Positions 24,279 through 33,827 are shown, counted from the stretch's first letter. The stretch is 64,000 nucleotides of DNA from [Mycobacterium] fortunisiensis (GCF_019050325.1 NZ_VOMB01000005.1:124001-188000), one strand, 5' to 3'. Numbers and translations are program-made. Notes: a model not told the origin generated them from the letters alone.

Positions 24279-25961
24279 ATGCAGGCAGGGGCAGTCGAGG
24301 CGGTGGCGGGGTTACGCGCGGCGTTCGACGCGTTGGCTGCCTGTGATTTCGAGGCACTGACCCGCCCTGAGGTGTTGGCGGTGCTCGACGAGTACGAAAC
24401 CTTGACCTGCCAGCTGCCGTGGCTGCGGCAGCGGCTGCTGGCCCAGCTGCAGGCCCAGACCACCCCGCCGGAGTTGGGCGCGAAATCCTGGAACGAGGTG
24501 CTGCGGGTCCGGTGGCGACTGTCGAGCGCCGAAGCCGGGCGCCGCCTGGGAGAGGCCGCCGAGCTGGGACCCCGACGCACCCTGACCGGTCAACCCCTGC
24601 CCCCGGCGCTGCCCGCCGTCGCGGCTGCCCAAGCCGCCGGGGCGCTCAACGCCGATCACGTCAGCGTGCTGCGCGAGGCGATCCACCACCTGCCCGGGTT
24701 CGTCGATGCCGCCACCGCCGGGCAATTCGAAACCGACCTGGTCGGGATCGCGGTCGGGGTCGGACCCAAAGAACTCAAAGACACCGCCGCCCTACGACTG
24801 TTCCTGCTCGACCAGGACGGCCCCGAACCCGACGACACCGAACGCGCCCGCCGCCGCGGCGCCTCGATGGGCCAACAGGGATCCGACGCCATGACCGTCC
24901 TGCGCGCCAATCTCACCCCTGAGGCTGCCGCGGTCTACGAAGTGCTGTTCGCCGTCCTGGCCGCCCCGGGCATGTGCAACCCCGACGACGAGCAGCCCTG
25001 CACCTCGGGGACCCCCACCCAAGCCCAGATCGACAACGATCACCGCAGCCTGGCCCAACGCCAACACGACGCCCTGCTGGTCATCGGGCGGATCGTGTTG
25101 ATGACCGGCGATCTGGGCCAACTCAACGGCCTACCGGTCTCGGTGATCATCCGCACCACCCTGCAGGACCTGGAGTCACGCGCCGGGATCGGTGTCAGCG
25201 GTGGGGGCCTGAGGATCCCCATCCGCGACGTGATCCGCATGGGCGGACACGCCCACCATCACCTGGCGGTGTTCGACCAGGCCACCGGCGCGGCCCTGGA
25301 CTACTTCCGGGCCCGCCGGGTCGCCAGCCCCGCCCAACGCATCATGCTCATCGCCCGTGACGGGGGATGCACCAAACCATGCTGCACCGTCGGGGCCTAC
25401 GGCTCCCAGGCCCATCACGCGGTCACCGACTGGGCCCAGGGCGGCAACACCAACGTCGACGAGATGGCCTTGGCCTGTGGCCCGCACAACCGCATGGTCA
25501 CCAACGACGACACCGGCTACACCACCACCATCAACAACCACGGCGACGTCGAATGGCACCCACCACCAGGACTGGACCATGGACAACACCGCATCAACTA
25601 CCACCACCGCCCCGAACTACTGCTCACCCCACCACCCCAGCCCCAGCCCGACCCGCAACCCCAGCGCCAGCCCGACCCAGAACCACCGTGGGAGTCGCTA
25701 CCTCAACCCCAGCACGACGAGCCCGAACCCCCATGGCACCCCGACTGGGACCAACTCGGCGATACCAGCCTCGACGAGCCGACACTGACCGCACCCAACA
25801 TCGAACACCTCTGGGACACAACCACACCCACACACCCCACCGACCCACAACTCCCACCCGGATGGACCCTGCTCGAACCCCACCCCAACCGACGCAACCC
25901 CCTCGACGGACACCCCCTCGACAGCGTCGCCCTCGACGACAAGGCAGTCCGCGGACCCTAA
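24279..25961 (+). CDS. DUF222 / HNH endonuclease family protein, 13E12-like (560 aa)
   Basis: The N-terminal ~330 residues show the DUF222 pattern (LRAAFDALAACDFEALTRPEVLAVLDEYE...; AGALNADHVSVLREAIHHLP). The C-terminal HNH-type nuclease region is visible as RDGGCTKPCC...SQAHHAVTDWAQGGNTNVDEMALACGPHN (about residues 365-410), with the expected Cys and His residues. A Pro/Gln-rich tail of ~120 residues follows. These proteins form a large actinobacterial family (REP13E12 in M. tuberculosis), are often multicopy, and their role is not established. An SOS box touches the start, so induction by DNA damage is likely. The gene sits alone between two minus-strand PGRS genes, as an insertion would, but I see no flanking repeats that mark it as a mobile element. 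An upstream in-frame extension to 24201 was rejected because it would run through the SOS box. Confidence 0.88.
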   Translation: MQAGAVEAVAGLRAAFDALAACDFEALTRPEVLAVLDEYETLTCQLPWLRQRLLAQLQAQTTPPELGAKSWNEVLRVRWRLSSAEAGRRLGEAAELGPRRTLTGQPLPPALPAVAAAQAAGALNADHVSVLREAIHHLPGFVDAATAGQFETDLVGIAVGVGPKELKDTAALRLFLLDQDGPEPDDTERARRRGASMGQQGSDAMTVLRANLTPEAAAVYEVLFAVLAAPGMCNPDDEQPCTSGTPTQAQIDNDHRSLAQRQHDALLVIGRIVLMTGDLGQLNGLPVSVIIRTTLQDLESRAGIGVSGGGLRIPIRDVIRMGGHAHHHLAVFDQATGAALDYFRARRVASPAQRIMLIARDGGCTKPCCTVGAYGSQAHHAVTDWAQGGNTNVDEMALACGPHNRMVTNDDTGYTTTINNHGDVEWHPPPGLDHGQHRINYHHRPELLLTPPPQPQPDPQPQRQPDPEPPWESLPQPQHDEPEPPWHPDWDQLGDTSLDEPTLTAPNIEHLWDTTTPTHPTDPQLPPGWTLLEPHPNRRNPLDGHPLDSVALDDKAVRGP

Positions 25962-25977
25962 CCCTGAGACGGTGCGG

Positions 25978-26010
25978 GCCCGCCCCTCAACCTGAGCCGG
26001 AGAGGCGGGC
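25978..26010. terminator. Hairpin between convergent DUF222 and giant repeat genes
   Basis: Arms of 11 bases (25978-25988 and 26000-26010) pair with one mismatch around an 11-base loop, in the 118-base gap between converging genes. No U-tract is present. Confidence 0.5.
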
Positions 26011-26079
26011 GGCGCAGCAGTCGCACCTGCAAAGCAGTTGGCCCGTCAGGGTTTCCGGCTCAGCCCGTTGGTGCGCCAC

Positions 26080-29000
26080 TTAGGCAGCCGACACGACGGT
26101 GATCGTCACTGTGGCGGGGCTGCTGGTGGCGTCGCCATCAGAGACGGTGTAGATGAAGCTGTCGAGGCCTGTGAACCCGTCGTTCGGGACATAGGTGTAG
26201 CTGCCGTCAGGGTTGACAGTCACCGTGCCACTGGTGGCCGCGGCTGCCAGGGAATAAGTAACGGTGTCGCCCTCAGAATCCGTGGCCGCTGGCAGCGTCG
26301 AGGTCAGCGGAGTGCCCTGGTTGGTACTGGGATTTGGGTCGGCGCCGGCGGTGGGGGCGTCGTTGACGGGGGTGACGGTGATGGTGACGGCGCCTTCGGC
26401 GCTGCCGCCCTGGGTGTCAGTGGCGGTGTAGGTGAAGGTGTCGGTTCCGTTGAAGTCGGCGTTGGGTGTGTAGGTGTAGCTGCCGTCGGCGTTGACCACC
26501 ACGACGCCGTTGGCGGCTTCGGTGGCCAAAGCCGCAGTGAGAGTGTCCCCCTCGGGATCGGAGTCGTTGCCGAGTAGTTCACCGGTTACCGGGGTGTCTT
26601 CATTGGTGGTGACGGTGTCTGCGCCGGCGGTCGGGGCGTCGTTAACCGGACTGACCGTCACGGTCACGGTGCCAGTGCTGCTGGCACCGCTGGGATCAGC
26701 AGCGGTGTAGGTGAAGGTGTCGGTTCCGTTGAAGCCGGTGTTGGGTGTGTAGGTGAAGGTGCCGTCGGTGTTGACGACCACGACGCCGTTGGCGGCTTCG
26801 GTGGCCAAGGCTGCGGTGAGGTCGTCGCCGTCGGGGTCGGTGTCGTTGGTCAACACGTTCACGGTGCCCGAGATCGGGGTGTCTTCTGTGGTGGTGATGT
26901 TGTCCGCGCCAGCCGTCGGGGCGTCGTTGACTGGGGTGACGGTGATGGTGACGGTGGTTGGGCTGGTGGTGGCGGTGCCGTCGGTCGCGGTGTAGGTGAA
27001 CGAATCGGTTCCGTTGAAGTTCGTGTTCGGTGTGTAGGTGAAGGTCCCGTCGGCGTTGACCACGACGACGCCGTTGGCCGGTCCGTCACTCAGGGTGGCG
27101 GTGAGAGGGTCCCCCTCGGGATCGGTGTCGTTGCCGAGTAGTTCACCGGTTACCGGGGTGTCTTCATTGGTGGTGACGGTGTCGGCGCCAGCTGTGGGTG
27201 CGTCGTTGACCGGGGTGACGGTGATGGTGACGGTGCCTTCGGTGCTGGCGCCCTGGGTGTCAGTGGCGGTGTAGGTGAAGGTGTCGGTTCCGTTGAAGTC
27301 GGTGTTGGGTGTGTAGGTGTAGCTGCCGTCGGCGTTGACCACCACGACGCCGTTGGCGGCTTCGGTGGCCAAGGCTGCGGTGAGGGGATCGCCGTCGGGA
27401 TCGGTGTCGTTGCTGAGTAATTCACCCGATACTGCGGTGTCTTCCTCGGTGCTGGCGGCGTCGGCGCCCGCTGTGGGTGCGTCGTTGACCGAGGTGACCG
27501 TGACGGTGACCGTGCCAATGTTGGTGGCGCCGTTGGGATCAGCAGCGGTGTAGGTGAAGGTGTCGGTTCCGTTGAAGCCGGCGTTGGGGGTGTAGGTGAA
27601 GGTGCCGTCGGTGTTGACCACGACAGTGCCGTTGGCGGCGTCGGTGGCCAAGGCTGCGGTGAGGGGGTCGCCGTCGGGGTCGGTGTCGTTGGCCAACACG
27701 TTGACGGTGCCCGAGATCGGGGCGTCCTCGGTGGTGGTGACGGTGTCCGCGCCGGCCGTCGGGGCGTCGTTCACTGGGGTGACGGTGATGGTGACGGTGG
27801 TTGGACTGGTGGTGGCGGTGCCGTCGGTCGCGGTGTAGGTGAACGAATCGGTTCCGTTGAAGTTCGTGTTCGGTGTGTAGGTGAAGGTCCCGTCGGCGTT
27901 GACCACGACGACGCCGTTGGCCGGTCCGTCACTCAGGGTGGCGGTGAGAGGGTCCCCCTCGGGATCGGTGTCGTTGCCGAGTAGTTCACCGGATACCGGG
28001 GTGTCTTCATTGGTGGTGACGGTGTCGGCGCCGGCTGTGGGTGCGTCGTTGACCGGGGTGACGGTGATGGTGACGGTGCCAATGTTGGTGGCGCCGTTGG
28101 GATCAGCAGCGGTGTAGGTGAAGGTGTCGGTTCCGTTGAAGCCGGCGTTGGGGGTGTAGGTGAAGGTGCCGTCGGTGTTGACCACGACAGTGCCGTTGGC
28201 GGCGTCGGTGGCCAAGGCTGCGGTGAGGGGGTCGCCGTCGGGGTCGGTGTCGTTGGTCAACACGTTGACGGTGCCCGAGATCGGGGTGTCCTCGGTGGTG
28301 GTGACGGTGTCCGCGCCGGCCGTCGGGGCGTCGTTGACCGGGGTGACGGTGATGGTGACGGTGCCTTCGGTGCTGGCGCCTTGGGTGTCGGTCGCGGTGT
28401 AGGTGAACGAATCGGTGCCGTTGAAGTCGGTGTTGGGTGTGTAGGTGAAGGTGCCGTCGGCGTTGACCACCACGACGCCGTTGGCGGCTTCGGTCGCCAA
28501 GGCTGCGGTGAGGGGATCGCCGTCGGGATCGGTGTCGTTGCTGAGTAATTCGCCGGATATTGGTGTGTCTTCATTGGTGCTGACGGCATCCGCACCGGCT
28601 GTGGGTGCGTCGTTGACCGAGGTGACCGTGACGGTGACCGTGCCAATGTTGGTGGCGCCGTCGGGATCAGCAGCGGTGTAGGTGAAGGTGTCGGTGCCGT
28701 TGAAGCCGGCGTTGGGTGTGTAGGTGAAGGTGCCGTCGGCGTTGACCACGACAGTGCCGTTGGCGGCGTCGGTGGCCAGGGCCGCGGTGAGGTCGTCGCC
28801 GTCGGCATCGGAGTCGTTGCTCAACACGTTGCCCGACACCGGAGTGTCCTCGGCGGTGCTGACCGTATCGCCGGTGGTGGCCGGGGAATCGTTGACTGGG
28901 GTGACGGTGATGGTGACGGTGCCTTCGGCGCTGCCGCCCTGGGTGTCGGTGGCGGTGTAGGTGAAGGTGTCGGTGCCGTTGAAGTCGGTGTTGGGTGAGT

Positions 29001-32000
29001 AGGTGTAGCTGCCGTCGGCGTTGACCACGACGACGCCGTTGGCCGGTCCGTCACTCAGGCTGGCGGTGAGAGGGTCGCCGTCGGGATCGGTGTCGTTGCT
29101 GAGCAATTCACCCGATACTGCGGTGTCTTCGGTGGTGCTGACGGCATCCGCACCGGCGGTCGGGGCGTCGTTAACCGGACTGACCGTCACGGTCACGGTG
29201 CCAGTGCTGCTGGCACCGCTGGGATCAGCGGCGGTGTAGGTGAAGGTGTCGGTGCCGTTGAAGCCGGCGTTGGGTGTGTAGGTGAAGGTGCCGTCGGTGT
29301 TGACCACGACGGTGCCGTTGGCGGCGTCGGTGGCCAGGGCCGCGGTGAGGTCGTCGCCGTCGGCATCGGAGTCGTTGCTCAACACGTTGCCCGACACCGG
29401 AGTGTCCTCGGCGGTGCTGACCGTATCGCCGGTGGTGGCCGGGGAATCGTTGACTGGGGTGACGGTGATGGTGACGGTGCCTTCGGCGCTGCCGCCCTGG
29501 GTGTCGGTGGCGGTGTAGGTGAAGGTGTCGGTGCCGTTGAAGTCGGTGTTGGGTGAGTAGGTGTAGCTGCCGTCGGCGTTGACCACGACGACGCCGTTGG
29601 CCGGTCCGTCACTCAGGCTGGCGGTGAGAGGGTCGCCGTCGGGATCGGTGTCGTTGCTGAGCAATTCACCTGATACTGCGGTGTCTTCATTGGTGGTGAC
29701 GGTGTCGGCGCCGGCTGTGGGTGCGTCGTTGACCGGATTGACCGTGACGGTGACCGTGCCGGTGTTGGTTGCGCCGTTGGGATCCGCAGCGGTGTAGGTG
29801 AAGGTGTCGGTTCCGTTGAAGCCGGTGTTGGGGGTGTAGGTGAAGGTGCCGTCGGTGTTGACCACGACGGTGCCGTTGGCGGCGTCGGTGGCCAGGGCCG
29901 CGGTGAGGTCGTCGCCGTCGGCATCGGAGTCGTTGCTCAACACGTTGCCCGACACCGGAGTGTCCTCGGCGGTGCTGACCGTATCGCCGGTGGTGGCCGG
30001 GGAATCGTTGACTGGGGTGACGGTAATGGTGACCGTGGTCGGGCTGGTGGTGGCGGTGCCGTCCGAAGCGGTGTAGGTGAAGCTGTCGGTGCCGTTGAAG
30101 TTTGCGTTCGGCGTGTAGATGTAAGTGCCGTCGGCGTTGACCACGACAGTGCCATTGGCCGCCTCCGTGGCCAGGGCCGCGGTGAGGGTGTCCCCGTCGG
30201 GATCGGTGTCGTTGCTCAACACGTTGCCCGACACCGGGGTGTCCTCGGCGGCAGTGGCCGTGTCGGCCGCGGCGCTCGGCGCGTCATTGACAGCCGTGAC
30301 AGTGACGGTGACAGTGCCAATATTGGTGGCGCCGTTGGGATCAGCAGCGGTGTAGGTGAAGGTGTCGGTTCCGTTGAAGCCGGCGTTGGGGGTGTAGGTG
30401 AAGGTGCCGTCGGCGTTGACCACGACGGTGCCGTTGGCGGGTCCGTCGCCGAGGGTGGCGGTGAGGGGGTCGCCGTCGGGATCGGTGTCGTTGGCCAACA
30501 CGTTCACGGTGCCCGAGATCGGGGTGTCCTCGGTGGTGGTGACGGTGTCCGCGCCGGCTGTCGGGGCGTCGTTGACGGGGGTGACGGTGATGGTGACCGT
30601 GGTCGGGCTGGTGGTGGCGGTGCCGTCGGAGGCGGTGTAGGTGAAGGTGTCGGTGCCGTTGAAGTTCGCGTTCGGGGTGTAGGTGAAGGTCCCGTCGGCG
30701 TTGACCACCACGACGCCGTTGGCCGGTCCGTCACTCAGGCTGGCGGTGAGGGTGTCCCCGTCGGAATCGGTGTCGTTGCTCAACACGTTGCCGGATATCG
30801 CGGTGTCCTCGGCGGTGGTGGCCGTGTCCGCCCCGGCGCTCGGCGCGTCGTTGACCGGGGTGACGGTCACGGTCACCGTGGCCGAGGTGCTGCCACCCTG
30901 GGAATCGATGGCGGTGTAGGTGAAGGTGTCGGTTCCGTTGAAACCGGCGTTGGGTGTATAGGTGAACTTGCCGTCGGTGGTGACCACGACGGTGCCGTTG
31001 GCCGGCCCGGCAGCCAATGCGGCAACGAGCGAATCACCGTCGGGGTCAGTGTCATTGGCCAAGACATTGCCCGATACCGCGGTGTCCTCCGCGACGGTTG
31101 CGGTGTCGGCCGTAGCAGTGGGGGCGTCGTTGACCGGGGTGACGGTGATGGTGACGGTGGTCGGGCTGGTGGTGTCGGTGCCGTCAGTGGCGGTGTAGGT
31201 GAAGCTGTCGGTGCCGTTGAAGCCGGCGTTGGGTGTGTAGGTGAAGGTGCCGTCGGCGTTGACCACGACGGTGCCGTTGGTCGCCCCGGTGTCCAAGGCT
31301 GCGGTGAGGGGGTCGCCGTCGGGGTCGGTGTCGTTGGCCAACACGTTCACCGTGCCCGAGATCGGGGTGTCTTCAGCGGTGGTCACGGTGTCGGCACCGC
31401 CGGTCGGCGCGTCGTTCGCCGGGGTGACGGTCACGGTCACCGTGGATGCCGTGCTGCTGCCATGGGAATCGACGGCCTGATAGGTGAAGCTGTCGGTGCC
31501 GTTGAAGTCCGCGTCCGGCGCGTAGGTGAAGGTGCCGTCGGCGTTGACCACGACGGTGCCGTTGGCCGGTCCGGTGCCCAGGGCGGCGGTGAGGGTGTCG
31601 CCGTCGGGATCGGTGTCGTTGGTCAGCACGTTGCCCGTCACCGCGGTGTCCTCGGCGGTAGTCGTGGTGTCGGCGTTGGCATGCGGGCTGTCGTTGATTG
31701 CGACCACGGTGACGGTCACGGTGCCCGTGCTGGGGTCAGTGCCGTCAGTGGCGGTGTAAGTGAAGGTATCGGTGCCGTTGAAGTCCGTGTTCGGCGTGTA
31801 GGTATAGGTGCCGTCGGCGTTGACCACGACGGTGCCGTTGGCCGGTCCGTCGCCGAGGGCGGCGGTGAGGGTGTCGCCGTCGGGATCGGTGTCGTTGGTC
31901 AGCACGTTGCCCGACACTGCGGTGTCCTCGGCAGTGGTGGCGGCGTCACCCTCAGCCGTCGGCGCGTCGTTGACCGGGGTGACCGTAACGGTCACAGTGC

Positions 32001-32263
32001 CAGTGTTGTTGGCGCCGTATGGATCCACGGCTTGGTAGGTGAAGGTGTCGGTGCCGTTGAAGTCCGCGTCCGGCGTGTAGGTGAAGGTGCCGTCGGCGTT
32101 GACGACGACGGTGCCGTTGGCCGCTCCGGTGGCCAGGGCGGCGGTGAGGGTGTCGCCGTCGGGGTCGGTGTCGTTGGTCAGCACGTTGCCCGTCACCGCG
32201 GTGTCTTCGGCGGTGGTGACGGTTTCGCCGGTGGTGATCGGGGCGTCGTTGAGATCGCCCACC
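26080..32263 (-). repeat. 22 tandem Ig/cadherin-like repeats of ~279 bp
   Basis: Counting the NDAP/NDSP joins gives 21 well-conserved units plus a degenerate last one next to the stop codon. Four units contain the longer variant TPISGTVNVL in place of T(A/P)VSG(N/E)(V/L)L (counting the APISGTVNVL form, more). The unit length is about 93 codons. Such a tract is prone to unequal crossing-over and to misassembly. Confidence 0.9.
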
Positions 32264-33810
32264 GCGCTCCGACGGCCGGGGCGGCCGGCTGCACCTGCGC
32301 TCGCGGCGCCGATCCCGCCCCGCCCGCCGACCCCGGCCACAGTCATGGTGGCCAGAAGTGCCAACGCGTCGCCGCCGGTCCCTCCGTCGCCGCCGGTGCC
32401 GGTGGTGGCGGTCGCTGCACCGCCCGTGCCGCCCTCGCCGCCGGTGGCCCATCCGGTGGACAGGTAGTTGTAAGCGGTGCCGCCGGTGCCGCCGATTCCT
32501 CCGGCGGTGGTGCCTTCGCCGCCGACGCCACCGGTGCCTCCGGTGGCATTGCCCCACGGCGTCGGCGGTGTGCCCCATCCGGTCGCACCAAAGTCGTAGG
32601 CGCCCATGATCGCGGTTCCGCCGGTGCCGCCCTGCCCCCCGACACCGTCGGTGCCGGTTCCGCCGTCACCTCCGGTGCCGCCGACGACGTTTCCGAATCC
32701 GTAGCTGATGGCGGCGCCGCCGGTGCCGCCGATCCCGCCGATGGCGCCCGTGCCGCCCTCTCCGCCGGGCCCGCCGGAGAAGAAGCCGGTGCCGCCGATC
32801 CCGCCGGCACCGCCGACCCCGGTTTCACTGTTCCCGCCGTCGCCGCCGGCGCCGGCCTGGCTGAAGAAGCCTCCCGATCCCCCGGTGCCGCCGGTCCCGC
32901 CGGCCCCGGAACCCAGACCGTTCCCGCCGACGCCGCCGATTCCGCCGTTCCCGCCGCCGACCAACCCGGCCGCCCCGCCGTCGCCGCCGTTTCCGCCGGC
33001 CTGCCCGGACGCGGTGGCGTTGCCGCCGGCCCCGCCTGCGCCGCCGGAGCCCCACCACACTGCTGACCCGCCGTCGCCGCCGTCCTGGCCGGCCGCACCG
33101 GTACCGCCGGCACCGCCGTTGCCGAACAGCCCGCTCGCGCCGCCGTTTCCGCCGGCCTGCCCGGAATCGGTTGCCGGACTGTAGCCGTCGCCGCCGTCGC
33201 CGAACAACCACCCGCCAGGTTGGCCGTCCGGGTTCTCCGCGGTCCCGTCGGCGCCGTTGCCGATGATCGGCCGCCCGGCCACCGACAGAGCGGCCTGCGC
33301 AGTGGCAGATGGTGCGACGGTGGCGGTGTCCGTCGGGGTAGTCGCTGTGCTGACGGTCTTTTCGAGTGCCGGCGCGGGTTCCGCTGTCGCGGTAGCGCCT
33401 GCTTTCTCTGTCGACGAGGTGACCGTGGAGCCGATCTCCGGTGCAGCAGTGCTGGTCGGTCTGGTCGACCCGGTGATGGTCGAGCTGGTGACGGTCGATC
33501 TGCGCGTGGTCTTGGTATCGGTGAGAGAACTGCGCTTGGATCGCGCTTTCGTGCCGGGCGTGGATTTCGTGTCGGACGTCCCGGTCTTCGAGTCCGTGGC
33601 GCTGCGGGTGGAATCGCTGCCGCCGGAAGGGTCGGCGTGGGCGATACCCGCCCCGCCGGTCAGCGATGCGCCCAACCCGAGGGTCACGGCGCCAGTTCCG
33701 AGCCATATGCAGACCTTGCTGGGCTGCTCCAACCTGCGGTGACGGGCTGCGCGCCGGGACTTCGCAGCCTTTGCCTTCGTGCGCTTCGTCGAACGGTGCT
33801 GTGCAGGCAT
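26080..33810 (-). CDS. Giant exported chimera: signal peptide, PGRS module and 22 Ig/cadherin-like repeats (2576 aa)
   Basis: Residues 1-60 are a basic N-region and hydrophobic core ending AHA, a Sec-type signal. Residues 60-175 are Ser/Thr-rich. At about 177 [18 protein letters not shown] opens a ~330-residue PGRS tract. From about 517 to the end run 22 units of ~93 residues, each opening NDAPTAGADTVTT.EDT and containing ND(T/S)DPDGD, GTVVVNADGTFTYTP and FNGTDTFTYTA.D. This is the bacterial Ig/cadherin-like (VCBS or tandem-95) pattern found in adhesins of many bacteria; its Asp-rich loops often bind calcium. The last unit is divergent. There is no C-terminal anchor, sortase motif or RTX secretion signal. 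Extended-fibre adhesin is the best guess. The ATG at 33810 has GGGGA about 7 bases upstream. It follows the preceding repeat-protein gene by 17 bases on the same strand, suggesting an operon. Confidence 0.88.
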   Translation of the reverse strand: MPAQHRSTKRTKAKAAKSRRAARHRRLEQPSKVCIWLGTGAVTLGLGASLTGGAGIAHADPSGGSDSTRSATDSKTGTSDTKSTPGTKARSKRSSLTDTKTTRRSTVTSSTITGSTRPTSTAAPEIGSTVTSSTEKAGATATAEPAPALEKTVSTATTPTDTATVAPSATAQAALSVAGRPIIGNGADGTAENPDGQPGGWLFGDGGDGYSPATDSGQAGGNGGASGLFGNGGAGGTGAAGQDGGDGGSAVWWGSGGAGGAGGNATASGQAGGNGGDGGAAGLVGGGNGGIGGVGGNGLGSGAGGTGGTGGSGGFFSQAGAGGDGGNSETGVGGAGGIGGTGFFSGGPGGEGGTGAIGGIGGTGGAAISYGFGNVVGGTGGDGGTGTDGVGGQGGTGGTAIMGAYDFGATGWGTPPTPWGNATGGTGGVGGEGTTAGGIGGTGGTAYNYLSTGWATGGEGGTGGAATATTGTGGDGGTGGDALALLATMTVAGVGGRGGIGAASAGAAGRPGRRSAVGDLNDAPITTGETVTTAEDTAVTGNVLTNDTDPDGDTLTAALATGAANGTVVVNADGTFTYTPDADFNGTDTFTYQAVDPYGANNTGTVTVTVTPVNDAPTAEGDAATTAEDTAVSGNVLTNDTDPDGDTLTAALGDGPANGTVVVNADGTYTYTPNTDFNGTDTFTYTATDGTDPSTGTVTVTVVAINDSPHANADTTTTAEDTAVTGNVLTNDTDPDGDTLTAALGTGPANGTVVVNADGTFTYAPDADFNGTDSFTYQAVDSHGSSTASTVTVTVTPANDAPTGGADTVTTAEDTPISGTVNVLANDTDPDGDPLTAALDTGATNGTVVVNADGTFTYTPNAGFNGTDSFTYTATDGTDTTSPTTVTITVTPVNDAPTATADTATVAEDTAVSGNVLANDTDPDGDSLVAALAAGPANGTVVVTTDGKFTYTPNAGFNGTDTFTYTAIDSQGGSTSATVTVTVTPVNDAPSAGADTATTAEDTAISGNVLSNDTDSDGDTLTASLSDGPANGVVVVNADGTFTYTPNANFNGTDTFTYTASDGTATTSPTTVTITVTPVNDAPTAGADTVTTTEDTPISGTVNVLANDTDPDGDPLTATLGDGPANGTVVVNADGTFTYTPNAGFNGTDTFTYTAADPNGATNIGTVTVTVTAVNDAPSAAADTATAAEDTPVSGNVLSNDTDPDGDTLTAALATEAANGTVVVNADGTYIYTPNANFNGTDSFTYTASDGTATTSPTTVTITVTPVNDSPATTGDTVSTAEDTPVSGNVLSNDSDADGDDLTAALATDAANGTVVVNTDGTFTYTPNTGFNGTDTFTYTAADPNGATNTGTVTVTVNPVNDAPTAGADTVTTNEDTAVSGELLSNDTDPDGDPLTASLSDGPANGVVVVNADGSYTYSPNTDFNGTDTFTYTATDTQGGSAEGTVTITVTPVNDSPATTGDTVSTAEDTPVSGNVLSNDSDADGDDLTAALATDAANGTVVVNTDGTFTYTPNAGFNGTDTFTYTAADPSGASSTGTVTVTVSPVNDAPTAGADAVSTTEDTAVSGELLSNDTDPDGDPLTASLSDGPANGVVVVNADGSYTYSPNTDFNGTDTFTYTATDTQGGSAEGTVTITVTPVNDSPATTGDTVSTAEDTPVSGNVLSNDSDADGDDLTAALATDAANGTVVVNADGTFTYTPNAGFNGTDTFTYTAADPDGATNIGTVTVTVTSVNDAPTAGADAVSTNEDTPISGELLSNDTDPDGDPLTAALATEAANGVVVVNADGTFTYTPNTDFNGTDSFTYTATDTQGASTEGTVTITVTPVNDAPTAGADTVTTTEDTPISGTVNVLTNDTDPDGDPLTAALATDAANGTVVVNTDGTFTYTPNAGFNGTDTFTYTAADPNGATNIGTVTITVTPVNDAPTAGADTVTTNEDTPVSGELLGNDTDPEGDPLTATLSDGPANGVVVVNADGTFTYTPNTNFNGTDSFTYTATDGTATTSPTTVTITVTPVNDAPTAGADTVTTTEDAPISGTVNVLANDTDPDGDPLTAALATDAANGTVVVNTDGTFTYTPNAGFNGTDTFTYTAADPNGATNIGTVTVTVTSVNDAPTAGADAASTEEDTAVSGELLSNDTDPDGDPLTAALATEAANGVVVVNADGSYTYTPNTDFNGTDTFTYTATDTQGASTEGTVTITVTPVNDAPTAGADTVTTNEDTPVTGELLGNDTDPEGDPLTATLSDGPANGVVVVNADGTFTYTPNTNFNGTDSFTYTATDGTATTSPTTVTITVTPVNDAPTAGADNITTTEDTPISGTVNVLTNDTDPDGDDLTAALATEAANGVVVVNTDGTFTYTPNTGFNGTDTFTYTAADPSGASSTGTVTVTVSPVNDAPTAGADTVTTNEDTPVTGELLGNDSDPEGDTLTAALATEAANGVVVVNADGSYTYTPNADFNGTDTFTYTATDTQGGSAEGAVTITVTPVNDAPTAGADPNPSTNQGTPLTSTLPAATDSEGDTVTYSLAAAATSGTVTVNPDGSYTYVPNDGFTGLDSFIYTVSDGDATSSPATVTITVVSAA
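28680..30020 (-). repeat. Higher-order 558-bp repeat (two-domain unit, ~2.4 copies)
   Basis: The stretch from gtcggcatcggagtcgttgc recurs at 28801, 29359 and 29917, exactly 558 bases apart. Copies are nearly identical over their length (for example cag/cgg at 28753 versus 29311). Each unit codes for one NDSPATTGD domain plus one NDAPTAGAD domain. This indicates recent expansion by duplication of domain pairs. Confidence 0.85.
32270..33285 (-). repeat. PGRS glycine-rich tract of the giant protein
   Basis: Codes for about 335 residues of GGxGG repeats starting at GRPIIGNGADG and ending at the first Ig-like unit. It resembles the tract at 22.1-23.1 kb in its entry motif and repeat style. Confidence 0.85.
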
Positions 33811-33827
33811 GGCTGGTCCCCGGCTTC

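Noticed and set aside
26080..32263. Regularly spaced repeats as a possible CRISPR array
   Set aside because: The ~279-bp period, protein-coding continuity and NDAP-type domain joins show a coding tandem domain array, not short direct repeats with unique spacers.
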